Below are positions 50,671 through 62,240 of a stretch of 64,000 nt of DNA, one piece after another (position 1 is the first letter of the stretch; each line of letters opens with the position of its first letter). The DNA is from Anisodus tanguticus. Lineage: Eukaryota > Streptophyta > Magnoliopsida > Solanales > Solanaceae. Under the pieces are notes generated by a model. That model was not told the DNA's origin, did not search any database, and saw nothing but the letters and a program-made list of their open reading frames with translations. The translations under genes were made by a program, and so were the position numbers. The stretch covers positions 372,001 to 436,000 of the forward strand of contig JAVYJV010000041.1 in assembly GCA_034509755.1 (NCBI GenBank). Direction: 5' to 3'.

Positions 50671-52041
50671 TTAATCTTTACATAACAAATTTACATTAAT
50701 TAATTTAATAAAATCAAAATCAAAACTCATATCACTAAATAGTTTAGTTTTTTTTCTAGCTTCTTTTCTTATTTTCAATAAATCTTCATCACTTTTATCA
50801 AAAATTTTATTTATTATTTCAACGTATTCATTAACTGAAGAAGCTAAATAACCATTTTTTCCATAATCAATAATATCTAATTTTGGTCCACCAGAATTAT
50901 TTGCAACCATAATTAAACCAGCAGCCATAGATTCAACAATTGCTATACCAAAATGTTCATTTAACATTGTATGAATACTGATACTAGATTTAGACATCAT
51001 TTTCAATAAATCATCTAAACAATAATTAATACAAAATTGAACATTATCTAAAATATTCAAACTTTTTGCATATTCTTTTAATTCTTTAACTCTTTTTTCA
51101 TCTTCTTCATTTCTTGTACTACCAACTAAATTTAATTTTAATTTTTTTTTAATTTTTGGATCTAATTCAACTAATAACTTTGATAAAATATCTAACTGCA
51201 TTTTATGATTTTTTTCTGGTCTGAATTGTGCAACTGAAATAATTTCATATTTGTTTCTATTAATATCACTTTTATTTACATTTGAAAATTTCTCAAGATT
51301 AAATGGTGGATACAAAATTGAAATATCATTACGTTTCCAAATTTTAGTTAATTGATCTTTTGTCCAACTAGAGTTTACAACAATTACATCTGCAAAATAA
51401 CTAAACATTCTATAAATTAAAGCAAATATTTGATAGTATATTATTTTAGCAAAAGTTAAAAATCTATTATTTGCAATAAGTTTTCTATTGTTATATGTGG
51501 CAACAGATTCATTAACTGTATTCAACATATCATATGAAATTGTAGGATAATGATTATAACAAAATACTTTACAAAATGAAAATTTAAATACCCAATGAGT
51601 AAATACATAACCCATTGTATCTAAAACAATAAATGGATTTAACTTATATATTGACTCAAATGCTAAAACTATTGATCCTAAACTTTGACCAAGTAAAGTA
51701 AATATTGGATAATATTTAGCTTCAACTAAAAATCTTGATCTTAATTTAATTATTTTTAATGGTTTGTTAATTTTAATACCAAAAGTCTTATCAACATTCT
51801 CAATTAATAATTTTTCATCAATTGTATCTCCAGTGTAAATATAATATTCATAATCTGGATATTCATTTTGAAGCATTTGAATTGATTTCCATAATACTAC
51901 TTCACCACCACCCCCGGCATTAGCATAAGGATGAAAAAATGCTATTGCTTTTTTATTTTTAAATAAAATTTTCTTGATGAATTTGAAAAAAATGAAAAAA
52001 ACAAACAAAAAAGTAAACATTTCAAATGAGTAGTTCTTCAA
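50671..52041 (-). CDS. ALG11: ALG11, GDP-mannose alpha-1,2-mannosyltransferase
   Basis: A single-exon protein of 456 residues. ALG11 adds the fourth and fifth mannoses to the lipid-linked oligosaccharide on the cytosolic face of the ER in N-glycosylation. An N-terminal membrane anchor (about 6-25) precedes AFFHPYANAGGGGEVVLW, the glycine-rich signature of the family. Further blocks are FTLLGQSLGSI, DTMGYVFT, HYPTISYDML, VNSSWTKDQL, SVAQFRPEKNHKMQL and, at the GDP-mannose site, MLNEHFGIAIVESMAAG, where the two Glu form the EX7E motif of GT4 enzymes. HNSGGPKLDI of the human protein appears here as NNSGGPKLDI. Length is close to the human 492. No intron is seen although neighbouring genes have several. 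Identification is secure. Confidence 0.95.
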   Translation of the reverse strand: MKNYSFEMFTFLFVFFIFFKFIKKILFKNKKAIAFFHPYANAGGGGEVVLWKSIQMLQNEYPDYEYYIYTGDTIDEKLLIENVDKTFGIKINKPLKIIKLRSRFLVEAKYYPIFTLLGQSLGSIVLAFESIYKLNPFIVLDTMGYVFTHWVFKFSFCKVFCYNHYPTISYDMLNTVNESVATYNNRKLIANNRFLTFAKIIYYQIFALIYRMFSYFADVIVVNSSWTKDQLTKIWKRNDISILYPPFNLEKFSNVNKSDINRNKYEIISVAQFRPEKNHKMQLDILSKLLVELDPKIKKKLKLNLVGSTRNEEDEKRVKELKEYAKSLNILDNVQFCINYCLDDLLKMMSKSSISIHTMLNEHFGIAIVESMAAGLIMVANNSGGPKLDIIDYGKNGYLASSVNEYVEIINKIFDKSDEDLLKIRKEARKKTKLFSDMSFDFDFIKLINVNLLCKD

Positions 52042-55031
52042 ATTAACATGACGTTTTAAAACTAAATTTCAATAATAACTACAGTAACTTAATTTATTAG
52101 ATAGAATTTTCATTAATTATCTGAACATCATCTAGATTTAAATTCACAAAATTTAAAAAATTAACTTAAGTTTTTTAAAAACTCGTAAGCATAGTAATTA
52201 CGCCATCTATTCTTAAAAATATTTTTTATAAATACCGCCAACAGTTGAAAATAAGTGTCTTAGATTGTGCAACAGTTCTTCAATAAATGTATTTTAATGA
52301 AACCTGCCCTAAAAAAAATAGTCTTAAAGTTAAAAAAAAAACCCTAATTTGGTACATTAATTTTTTGAGAAAAAAAATTCAAATTAGTTGTGTGTTGAAG
52401 AAGATTTATAAGAGAATTTTTTTTAATCAAAATTTAGTTACTATTTAGGTTACAAAAAAAAAATCCTTATAAGATAGTTTATGTTTTAAATCATCTTTGA
52501 GTAGGCAACATTAACTTTTTTTTGAAAATTGTTTTACATTTTTCAATTCTTTTAAGACAATTTTAATAGTTTGAAACAAGATTATTTTTAAGTTTTCATC
52601 TATTTTTAATAATTATTGATTTTAAAAATTATAGTAAACTAATTTCTCTTTTTTTAAGTAAACAAAACTTTCATATAAATCAGGAAATTAATGAAGTTAT
52701 TAAACTTTTTTATTTGACTTGAGGGCCTAAAAATAAATTTTTTTTTGTTTTAAAATTGATGAAAAAGAAATCATTAAATTGTATTTTCAACTAATGACTC
52801 TTTATTTAAAAAAATAATTTTCAATTTTAAAATAAAATCTAAAAATTAAATTACCAATTTTATTTTTAGGTAAAAAGTTTTATTTAAAAAACATGATGGC
52901 GTTACATTATTTTTTTTTTTTAACCTGAGTAGTTAAACAAGTGGACGGTTGAGCCGCCTTTTTAAATAAAACAATGCTAAAGTTACATAACTGCCACTCA
53001 CTTATCTGTTGCCATTCTTTCTAAACGGACCTTAGATAGATGTTCAAATACCAACTAGTTAGTTAACCCATTTAAACTATTTAGTTTCGGAATACTTAAA
53101 CTTGTGTTAGCTGTTTTTTAAAAAGTGAATTTTTTTTTTTTAAATTTTAACACAAAAATATTTTTAAAGTTGTGTAAAAACAATCTGTTATACTATCAAG
53201 CCAATCAAATTTTTTTTTTTTTTTTGAGTAAAACTTTATTTAAAATTTGATACAAACTTTTAAGCTTTGTGTTTTTAACTGTTTAAAATTAGTTTGGAAA
53301 AAATTGATTCGTTAAGTTTAATTTTTTTTTTAATCAAGTTTAACAAGAAACTCATTAATTGAAGACTTCGTAACTCTAAAAAGAAATTTTTTTATTTTTT
53401 TTTTTAAAAATGAATTTCAATCTGTTGATAGTTCTTTAGAATTTTTTATTCGATTACTACTTATGTTTAATGTTGATGAACGTTTTAAGAAGACTTTATT
53501 GACTTTCAAATTCAAATTAACTCATTAATTTTTATTTAAATATTTTGAACAAAACGATTTTTAAGTTTTTCTAATTTATAATCAAAGTAATTTTTCTTTT
53601 TAAATTAAAGTGAAATTTTCTAATTTATTTGAGTTTTCTATTTGATATAAGTTTTCTATTTTGTTCAAGTTTTCTTTTTTGTTCAAGTTTTCTATTTTAT
53701 TTGAATTTTAAAATTTGAGTTTTCTTTTTAAAAAAATCTTTTTTTGTTTAAACAAATTTTTTTATTTAAACTGAGTTATATTTTTAAACTTAATTTATCA
53801 AGAATTTTTAATTTAAAATGATTTTCTTTATTAAAATTTAATAAAACATTCTTTGAAAAAATTTATTTATTTTTTTAACTTAAGAAAAAATAATTAATTT
53901 TTCATAAAAAAACTATTTTAAGTGAATTTATGAAATTAAAGTGAAATTATGAGTAAAATTTTAATTTATTGTAGTGAAAATTTTTAATTTAATTTAATAT
54001 TTAAAACTTAATTTAACTTGAATTAAAAAAAATAAATGTGTTTGATTAGTGAATGATCAAGTCTTGAAACATAAAAAATGAATAATCTTTGACTAAACTA
54101 TTATAATATGAAGGACAGATTTATATGAAGTTATTAAAAAAAAGAAGAACAAATTGATTTTTTCAATAAAAGACTTATTGATTAGCAAATTTCCTACTCA
54201 CATTCTCTTCATTTTCTTTTTAAAGGTAATAATCTGTTCGACCACCACTAACACTCAAACTAAAATTGACAGGTAAGAATTGTGATGTTCTTATTTGTTA
54301 GTGTTTATATGTAGTTATAATTGTGGATAAGACCACCTTGATAGTTTCAATAAAAAAAATTATAAAGTTCTAAATTTTTATCAAAAGTCACAGAGAGTGG
54401 TAAAGTAGTTTCTTATAATTAACCTATAGAAAAAATGCGTGAGTTTTAAATTTTTTTTTCCCTGGACCATCAAATAATATCTTAATTTTGTGCAACGTGT
54501 TGCTAGGTGGTCCTAGGGTAAACAATTTTTTTTAGTTTTGATTTGCGTGCTAAGCCACTGAACAAATCATGTTAAAAGATAAAAAAAAAAGCGATAGAAG
54601 TAAAATAAAATTTTGAAAATCAAAATAACTTAATTTCATCAATTCGTCTACAAACTAAATAACTTATTTTATTTATATCTTTTCTAAATATGTTATGTTC
54701 GGAATTTTTTTTTATTGACTGACTTCATAAATGATTAAAGAACAAATTATTTTGACAGAACAATCGTTCTTATCTAAATTATTGTCAGATGTTTTAATTT
54801 AAAAATCAATTTCAATTATCTGAAATAAATTGAAATCAAAATATTATTAAAGAAGTTTATAAAGACAAATAATTTTTTTAATATAAAAAGGTTTAAAAAA
54901 ATAATTTGGCTAAAACAAAAATGACCTTTAAACTTTTTTTAGCTAAAAATTAAAATAACAAACACCTTGTTTACCTTGCTATGCGTTAATTCAAACAAAA
55001 ACTAACAAAAAAATAAAATTAAAATTTTCAG
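52042..55031. promoter_or_regulatory. Divergent intergenic region ALG11 / PDZ gene
   Basis: No coding gene is supported. Notable are a complex island at 52,920-53,110 containing GGACGGTTGAGCCGCC, and a tandem-like stretch at 53,619-53,710 (AAGTTTTCTATTTTGTTC repeats). An exon-like segment at 54,227-54,271 is bounded by AAAG and by a strong donor (TTGACAG|GTAAGAATTG), and a GC-containing hairpin lies at 54,470-54,518. The exon-like segment could be a 5' UTR exon of the downstream PDZ gene. Confidence 0.4.
53619..53710. repeat. ~20-bp imperfect tandem repeat
   Basis: Four to five imperfect copies of (C)AAGTTTTCTATTTTGTT with drift at both ends. It is a decayed minisatellite in noncoding DNA. 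Confidence 0.5.
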
Positions 55032-55034
55032 TTT

Positions 55035-57927
55035 ATGGACAGGATACGTAAAAGGTTGGGTGCTAGTTTGAGTCATGGTTCAGTTGTAAAGTTATTAAAT
55101 CGTGCACTCGCTAAAACAACTGGCTTCCTAAGATTTAACTAATTTTTTAGCCTCTCCACCCGTTTCCGTCCTTTTGTCATTTGCTAAGCGCTTTTGTCAA
55201 GTAAAATTATTTACTGAATAATTGTTTTTAAAAATTATAACTTTAAAACTAAATAAATATAAAACTTATTTTAAAAATGGTTGATTTTTTTTTTAGAATT
55301 ATAGTTTAGCCATCCATTAAGAAATTTATCTTAACTTTATTTATAAAGAAAATTTTTCACTTAACAAAGATTAATTTTTTTAAAAAAATTTTTTCAAATT
55401 ATCTTAATTATGATTATTCTTTTACTAAAATGTTTAATTGATTTTAGAATTATTCAGAAGCAATGGAATCTCAATTTATGACAAGCAGAAACATTTCCAA
55501 TATAAGTTTAGTATCTGATAATTCAAAACTAGACCAGCAGCAGATTATTAATAGATCAAATAACTCTTCTTTACAAAACAATCGAAGAACTTCAAGTAAT
55601 AGCGGTAAGTTTTAAATTTCTATATCATTCTTTCGTCCATCTTTAAAAGAAAATTTATGATTTAACTTCCAAAAAATAATTTTTTTTTTAAATCATTGAA
55701 AGCTTTTTAAATAGCTTTTAAATTTATAAGAAAAATATTTTAAACTTATTAAGAACAATATACACGAATTTTTTTATTTAAAAAGTTAAATTTGTTGTGA
55801 GAAATTAAAAAAAATTTTTCATGAAACTAAGAAAAATTTTAAAAAATAAAAATCAATTTAAAAAAACTAATAAACGATTGTATTAGTTTTTATAATTTCA
55901 GAAACCCAATTTATTAGTTTTAAGTTTCAGTTGTATCATAAAAATATTTTTTTTTTTAAACAAAATTTTTTTTTAAACTTTAAATTTGATCTCAAAGTAT
56001 CAATTACAATTATAATTTTTATCTTATAAAAAGTATCAAAATAAAAAAAATATTTTTTAAGCAGGTGAAAGTGATGTTGATTCTGGAATTGTAGCAGTAG
56101 ATCATACTATTTCTAAAACATCTTCAAGTCAATTACAAACATCAACGTGTAATAGTGAAGTGAATACCAGCTTAAATCGTTTAAATCAAATTGCTTACAT
56201 TAATCAAATTGCTTACATTAATCAAATTGATCAGAATATAAATCAGCAATTGAGTTTTGATAGTCAAATCAGACAAACTAACTCATTAAGTAATTTAAAT
56301 AACTATTTAAATATAACTGATTTAAGAGATACGAACGCAATAGAATCTGAAAAATTAAGAAACTCATGTATAAAAGTACTTGCCAAAATCAATACAGCCA
56401 AACAGATGTCCACAGATGCTATTTATGCAAATATAAATACAATAAATTCGCATCAAAAACTTTCAAATAATTTAGTTTATAATTCTTTTAATAAAGTCAA
56501 TTGTAGTCAATCATCAACAGATAATAATCAATATGCTGTTCCAATTTTAATCAATTGTGATTGTTTAAATTGTAAGCTAAATAAGAAAGATAGAAAACAA
56601 ATTAACTCTAGTCCCAATTTACAAAATCACTTTAAAAATAATGAAGTTTTGAAAAGTGACTGTTCTAATAAATATACGGTAGTAAAACAAGACATAAAAG
56701 AGCATCAAAGGGTAAATCAAGAAGATATTAAAAGACTTTTGCTTGAAGCTCTAAGGCAAAAAAATTTAGAAAAAGATTTATTAGAACAGAAAGAAAAGCA
56801 ATTACACATGTATTTACAAGAACGACAAAAAACTATTGAAAAATCTATGACCTGTGATTTTAAAGATTTGACTTTAGAAGATAAAAAAAAAATAGACCAA
56901 AAACAAACCTACCAAAACTTACCTAATTTCCAACAAAATAAACCAGATAAAAATGACTTTACTAAATCTTGTGTTATAAAACCTACAGTTGATAAAAGTG
57001 TTTTAGAAGATGAATTAATTACAAAATCTTTTAATGGAGGATATTGTAGCCAAGAAACGCGAAAAGTATTAGAAGGAAGTAATTTAAGAAAAAGAGAAAA
57101 TAAATCTTTTTTACAAAAATTTTCATTTAAATTTTCCAAAGCTTTTACTAAAGCATTTAATTTTGATAAAACAGATTCTGAAATAATAAATAAAGCAGAT
57201 TCTGAATTAACTGATAAAAAAGTAATTAGCTTATCAAATAAAACTATTGAAAAAAATGAAGCCATAAAAGAATTTAAAAATAAAAATTGTGAAAATACAA
57301 AAAAATTCAATTTTGATTTAAATTTAGATGAATATTGTATAATAAAAAAACCTAGCCTAACTCCTAAAAAAAGTAATTTAATTGAAAATGAAAAATCAAA
57401 AAAATGTAAGCATTCTGGTTCAATTAGGAAACGAAGTTCAGTAAATAGAAAACATAATTCATTAAAAAGTCCATCTCAGACTAAACTACGTACTATACAG
57501 AATACAGAAATAATTCAAGAAAATTTAAAAAATAATATAGAAGAAAATGTAACTGCTGAATTAATTGAAATAAATAAAGATGGTTCACAAGTAATAGAAT
57601 TGAAGAAACCAAGTAAAAAACATTTTGGGTTTTTTGTTGCTCGTGGCAAAGTTAAAAATGTTAATGGTATTTATAATTTTTTATAATTTTTTCTACTTTT
57701 TTGAATGGGTTTTATAAAAGATTTTTTTTTTTAAATTAGGTGTTTACGTATCTAGAATGAAAGATGAAGAAACAAAACGTTTATTAAGTGGTCTTGTTGA
57801 GATTGGAGACGAAATAATCGCAATTGATAATACAAATGTAAAAAATTCATCTATAATTGAAGTAAATTATTTAATGACAAATAAATGTTCAATAAAACTA
57901 CACGTAATGCCTTATACAAAATCATAG
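55035..57927 (+). CDS. PDZ-domain protein of unrecognised family
   Basis: Four exons keep frame: 55035-55085, 55448-55604, 56065-57666 and 57740-57927, giving 665 residues. The first exon (MDRIRKRLGASLSHGSV) is the least certain; without it translation would start at the ATG at 55463. Most of the protein is Asn/Ser/Lys-rich and probably disordered. A Glu/Leu/Gln-rich helix (about 289-330, LLLEALRQKNLEKDLLEQ) looks like a coiled coil. The C-terminal 75 residues form a PDZ domain: GFFVARGK in place of a GLGF loop, GVYVSRM, LVEIGDEIIAIDNTNV and VNYLMTN. The form resembles the Par-6 type, but no PB1 or CRIB is seen. It is probably a scaffold that binds protein C-termini. Exon 3 contains a perfect 18-bp in-frame duplication (56184-56219). 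The intron 2 acceptor is a tandem NAGNAG. The gene is tail to tail with FAM151. Confidence 0.8.
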
Positions 57928-57998
57928 TTTGTAAAAAAAAGCTTTATTCAAAATTTTATTTTTAGTATAAAATTTATATATAAAAAAATTAATTTATA

Positions 57999-58004
57999 AA
58001 TAAA
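57999..58004 (+). terminator. Putative poly(A) signal, PDZ gene
   Basis: AATAAA 72 nt after the PDZ-gene stop codon and 59 bp before the convergent FAM151 stop, a suitable position for 3'-end formation. Confidence 0.5.
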
Positions 58005-58062
58005 TAAGAGTTTTTGTGAAAAAAATAAAAAGAAATCCTTTTTTTTATTTCAAATAGTTATT

Positions 58063-59305
58063 TTAAATGTTTGATCTAAATTCATCAAACAAATTTTTTG
58101 GAATATCATAATAAAGTTGATTAGGTAAAAAACGATTACGAAACATGAATAAATCATTTAATGTTAATGGTTCAGTAGATTTTGACCAAATCGTTAAACT
58201 ACTGTTTGGTACTTGTGATAGTAAGTATTCAAGATTATTTATGGATACTTTCATTAAAGAAGCATTCACAGCAAATGTTATAGTTTGTAAAATTGAATAT
58301 TGTTTAACAACAGCTATCATTTGATCAACCATTTGTTTTGAGTATCCTGTTTTTAAATAATCTTCATTTACTTGTACACACCAGCCAATAGATATAATAG
58401 ATTTAGGAAACCTTGTTGAACATAACATTAAAAATGTCCATGGATCAACTGGTTGATTAGGTGTTGAATAATCTCCACTAAGTATATCTGCATTTAATAT
58501 AGTTAGTTGATTCTCATAGTTAGAATAATGGCGAGCCAATACACGAAAAGCTGGTTCAACAACTTTTGTATTTTTTAAATCTAATTTAATGCCTTTTAAA
58601 GTTTTACTATTGTATATAAGCTGTAAAAAATCTTCTAAAGTAAGATCACTTGTTAAGCTAGGTGGATGTGCCATAATAGGTATAGGGTATTTACTGTTTT
58701 CCAATAAACTTACATCAGCTTCAATTATCAAACTAGATGCTTTTTAATTAAATATAAAAATAGTTTTTTTTTTTTTGAAAAATTTTAAATGCTTATTGAA
58801 AAAACTTACAGTTTAATGATTGCTCAAGTAAATCTTTACTATTAACAGCATGATCCCAAGTTATATTAATACCATCATTATTAGCATTAGGATAATAGTT
58901 TAATAAATTGTTCATTTTAGAAATCGATTTAACTAAATTTAAATTGTTATTTGTCAATGGTGTTTGAGGATGTAAATGCTGGAGGGTGCCATTATTATTT
59001 AATGAAACAATAGTTGGCACTTGATTACTACACTATAAAATGAAACAGTTTTTTTGAAAAAAAAAAAAAATTAAAACAAATTGATTTTGAAAATTTAAAG
59101 CATTGATTTTACTCAGTTTTTGTGTTTTTTTGAATTATATTTTTCAAACTACTTTTTACACTCAAATGAAAAAAAACTCAGTTGATTAGTAATTTTGAAT
59201 AATATTGAATCATTCATTATTGCGTTTATGTAGAGAAAATTTGTTAAAATAAATTCTGTTTTCAATTGAAACAAAAAAAATAAAAAAAATTAACTTTACC
59301 TTCAT
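58063..59305 (-). CDS. FAM151 / menorin family protein
   Basis: Three exons keep frame: 59300-59305 (Met-Lys), 58810-59032 and 58063-58739, with introns of 267 and 70 nt, giving 301 residues (human FAM151B 276). Family blocks in order are ITWDHAVNSKDLLEQSL (matching LTWYHAANHK), LIIEADVSLL, PIMAHPPSLTSDLTLEDFL, KGIKLDLKNTKVVEPA, LNADILSGDY, SIISIGWC, TFAVNASLMK, SLTIWSKS and LYYDIPKN. The fold resembles glycerophosphodiester phosphodiesterases. The best-studied member, C. elegans MNR-1, acts from the skin to shape sensory dendrites; FAM151B loss affects mouse photoreceptors. No signal peptide or membrane segment is visible, as for FAM151B rather than FAM151A. The tiny first exon rests on a good donor and phase agreement only. 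Other upstream starts are possible. Confidence 0.87.
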
Positions 59306-60723
59306 TGTTTGTTTAAATTTTGAAGATTTTGTTAATGAAATTGATTAAGATGATTAAACTTATGATAAATCAATTTTTTGTTTCTTTAAAATTTTATTTT
59401 CTTAATTTTTTTCATCACAAGTCGAAGCATCTTTATTATAAAACTATTTTAAATAGATGAATCATGCGTACTTATCTATGTTATTGTCTATAAAGAAAAG
59501 AGACTAAAAAGGTAAATTAAAAGTTATTGAACTTTTTGAACTTTAAAAACAATCAATCGATAAAACTTTTATGTAAAATTTTTTATTTTAGATTATTTTT
59601 TAAATTAAAATGATTAATTAATAAGATAAGCTATTAAGTTTTTTTTTATTTTTTTTAAAGATGACCTAGAATAGAGTTTACGCGTATTTTTATATATAAA
59701 AATCTTTTTTTTCATATATATATGTAGTGAAATATTTAATACAAAAAGGCTTAAGTAGCACTTTATTAAAAAATGAATTACAGGTGTATAAGCGGGGGCG
59801 TCATTAAAAAAAGTACATGAAAGAGAATTTTTTTTTATTCAATGAATCAAATTAATGAAAACTAATAATTATGAAAAAAATGAGTCAAAATTCAAATGTG
59901 TGTCGAATGGACGTCGGAAAAACAATTTTTTTTTTTTAGTACTCATTACTGTTAAACTGGAAATACAAAAAAAAGTCATTTGAAATTATTTCAACGTTAC
60001 TCAGATTTATCAAACACGCTAATTATTCTTTTGAAAAAATTTTGAAACTCAAAATTAAATTAATACGCAATTTATTGTACTTTTCGTTTATTGTGAAACT
60101 AATTTGAATCGCGCGAAATATCTTAACATTTTTAAATTAATCATTCTTCAAGCGTGTTTCTTAAATTGTGAAAGATTTTTTTTAAATGTTTCTACTTTAT
60201 TTTTAAATTTTTATTCTCTTAAAAATACCAAAAAGACCTTGAGTTAAACTCAAATTAAAATTTTTAATAAATTAAGTAACTTTTTTTTCATATTTTTAAA
60301 CTTGGCGCTTTATTGAAAAAGATCTTTTGTTTTTGTTTTGTAACAAACTTTTTTTATAAATTTCCTCAAATTGCTTACCAACAAAATCAATGCCAAAAAA
60401 GCTTTTTTATTTAAGTAGTTTCGGTTATGTTTTTAATAAAGCAAGAAACTATTAAAAGGATATGAAGACAAACTTTTGATTAACTTCAATTTAGATGAAT
60501 TGATTAAACTTGAATTTTTTTTTTTAGATTTATTTTGATTTTATTTTGATTTGTTTACATTTTTATATTTGAATTAATTTTTTATTGACGTGTTTATTTT
60601 TATAGATTATTTTCTTAGTAAATTTTATAATATAAATTCTTAATTAAAATTTAAAAGTTTTTTTTTCCAAAAAAAAAATTTTGTGAAAATTTTATTGTTT
60701 TTTTTTTTTTAATCAATTATGAG
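59306..60723. promoter_or_regulatory. Divergent intergenic region FAM151 / Spire
   Basis: About 1.4 kb hold both promoters. Complexity islands occur near 59,780-59,930 and 60,100-60,150 (CpGs at 60,110-60,116). ATATATATG near 59,720 could be a TATA-like element but is not distinguishable from background. No ORF is supported. Confidence 0.45.
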
Positions 60724-62240
60724 ATGATGAATAGTGAATTAACTGTGGCTTATAATAAAATGCCACTATCAAGTAAAGAAAAAAATTTAAAACTTGATTT
60801 AAATTTAATGAATTTAAATGTGACTAATTCATCTAAACAATTAACACCAAACGGAAAAATTAAAGTTTTCATGAATAAAATTGCTAATAATATAACTAAA
60901 GTTAAAAACTCTGATAATGAATGGAGAAGATGTAAATTAGATGAAGAAAATTGTATAAGTTTAAATTCTGTTTTAAATACATTTAATTCAGCTATAAATC
61001 AAGAACAAGCTTGGGCAATATGTTATGGTTTTACTATTTGTGTTAAAAACTTAATTGAAAAAGGTTATAAATTAATTAATAAGCCTTTACAAAACTTAAA
61101 TAATAATATAAATTATGATGATATAGAAATTTATTTACATAAAAATGGATTTATTGATGAAAAAACAATTATTAATTCATTAAACGAGTCAAAAGAATTA
61201 AATGAACAAGAAGTAAATTTTTATTCTTAATTTTGTCAAGAAAATAATTTTTTTTTTCTTAGTTGTTAATGAAATTAGGTCTAGTTATATTTGATGCATT
61301 GGATTATAAAAACGATAGTAACGAAGAGTTAACATTAAGCTATGAGTTAGAAAATTTAATTGATAAAATGACATTAGAAGAATCTGAGGACAATATTGGA
61401 TTTACTATAGATCAAGTTTATGAGGTATAAAATTTTTTTGTTTTTTTTAGCTTTTAGTTAATAAAAAAAAAAAATTTTTTTTTTTTAGATTTGTTATTCA
61501 AGAAAAGATAATTCACTTGAGAAAACCGTAGATGAGTATTATAAAAGTATTTGTAAAACTTTAGTTATTGAGACAATAGAGTTGTCAACTTTTTTACAAA
61601 AAATTTATGAAGGAACTCAGGTTAGTTTTTTTTTTAATTTAATTTAATTAAAAACTTTTTGACTTTTTTTTAGATAAGAGATAAACTTTTTTGTAATACA
61701 AAATCTTCTGAAGTTATTGATTTAACAGATTCTAAAATAAAAAATGAAGAACCTTTAAAATTACATTTAGCTCAATGGGCAAAATTATGGATGCAAGTTT
61801 TAGAAGAATTTCGTAATGGTAAACGTAAATTAAAAAAAGTGGAAACGAAAATAAATAATACAAATTTAAAAGAAAGTCAATTAAATAAAATAAACGCACA
61901 TGCTTTAATTATGGAGTATATAAAATCTAGACCAGCATTAATGCCTGCAAAAGATCGGAAATTAGGTTTATGTTTAAAACCTTCACCTCAAAGTTTAATT
62001 GAAAAAATTCATGAAGAAATTAAAAATCAAAATATTAAATTAAGGCCAGTTATTACAAATGCTAGAAATTCTATATTTGCATCTAAAGTTGGTCGAGTTG
62101 TAGATAATAAAGATTTATCAATAAGTACATCTGTAGATAATAGTCCAATTAATAAAAGAAAATTAATTAAAGCAGATATTGATTGGGACTTTTATTTAGA
62201 TGATGATTTTTGTGGAAAAAAATACTCTTCACTTTTTTAA
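60724..62240 (+). CDS. spire: Spire-type actin nucleator, short form
   Basis: Spire proteins nucleate actin filaments and cooperate with formins. Four exons, all phase 0: 60724-61212, 61263-61424, 61489-61620 and 61674-62240, with introns of 50, 64 and 53 nt, give 449 residues. The KIND domain spans about 70-260 (CISLNSVLNTF, INQEQAWAICYGF, LGLVIFDALDY). Then WAKLWMQVLEEFRNG...LKKV (296-317) matches the first WH2, NAHALIMEYIKSRPALMP (335-352) the third and SLIEKIHEEI...KLRPV (368-387) the fourth WH2 of animal Spire. KRKLIKADI (412-420) matches the KKLLKAPTL motif after them. The usual second WH2 (TPFEMLMQDI-type) is absent. The protein stops about 30 residues after that motif, with no Spire box or FYVE zinc finger. 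None is encoded before the next gene, so the protein may lack the vesicle-targeting part. Confidence 0.88.

Noticed and set aside
56909..57310. 133-codon minus-strand ORF
   Set aside because: Antisense shadow of the PDZ-gene exon 3.
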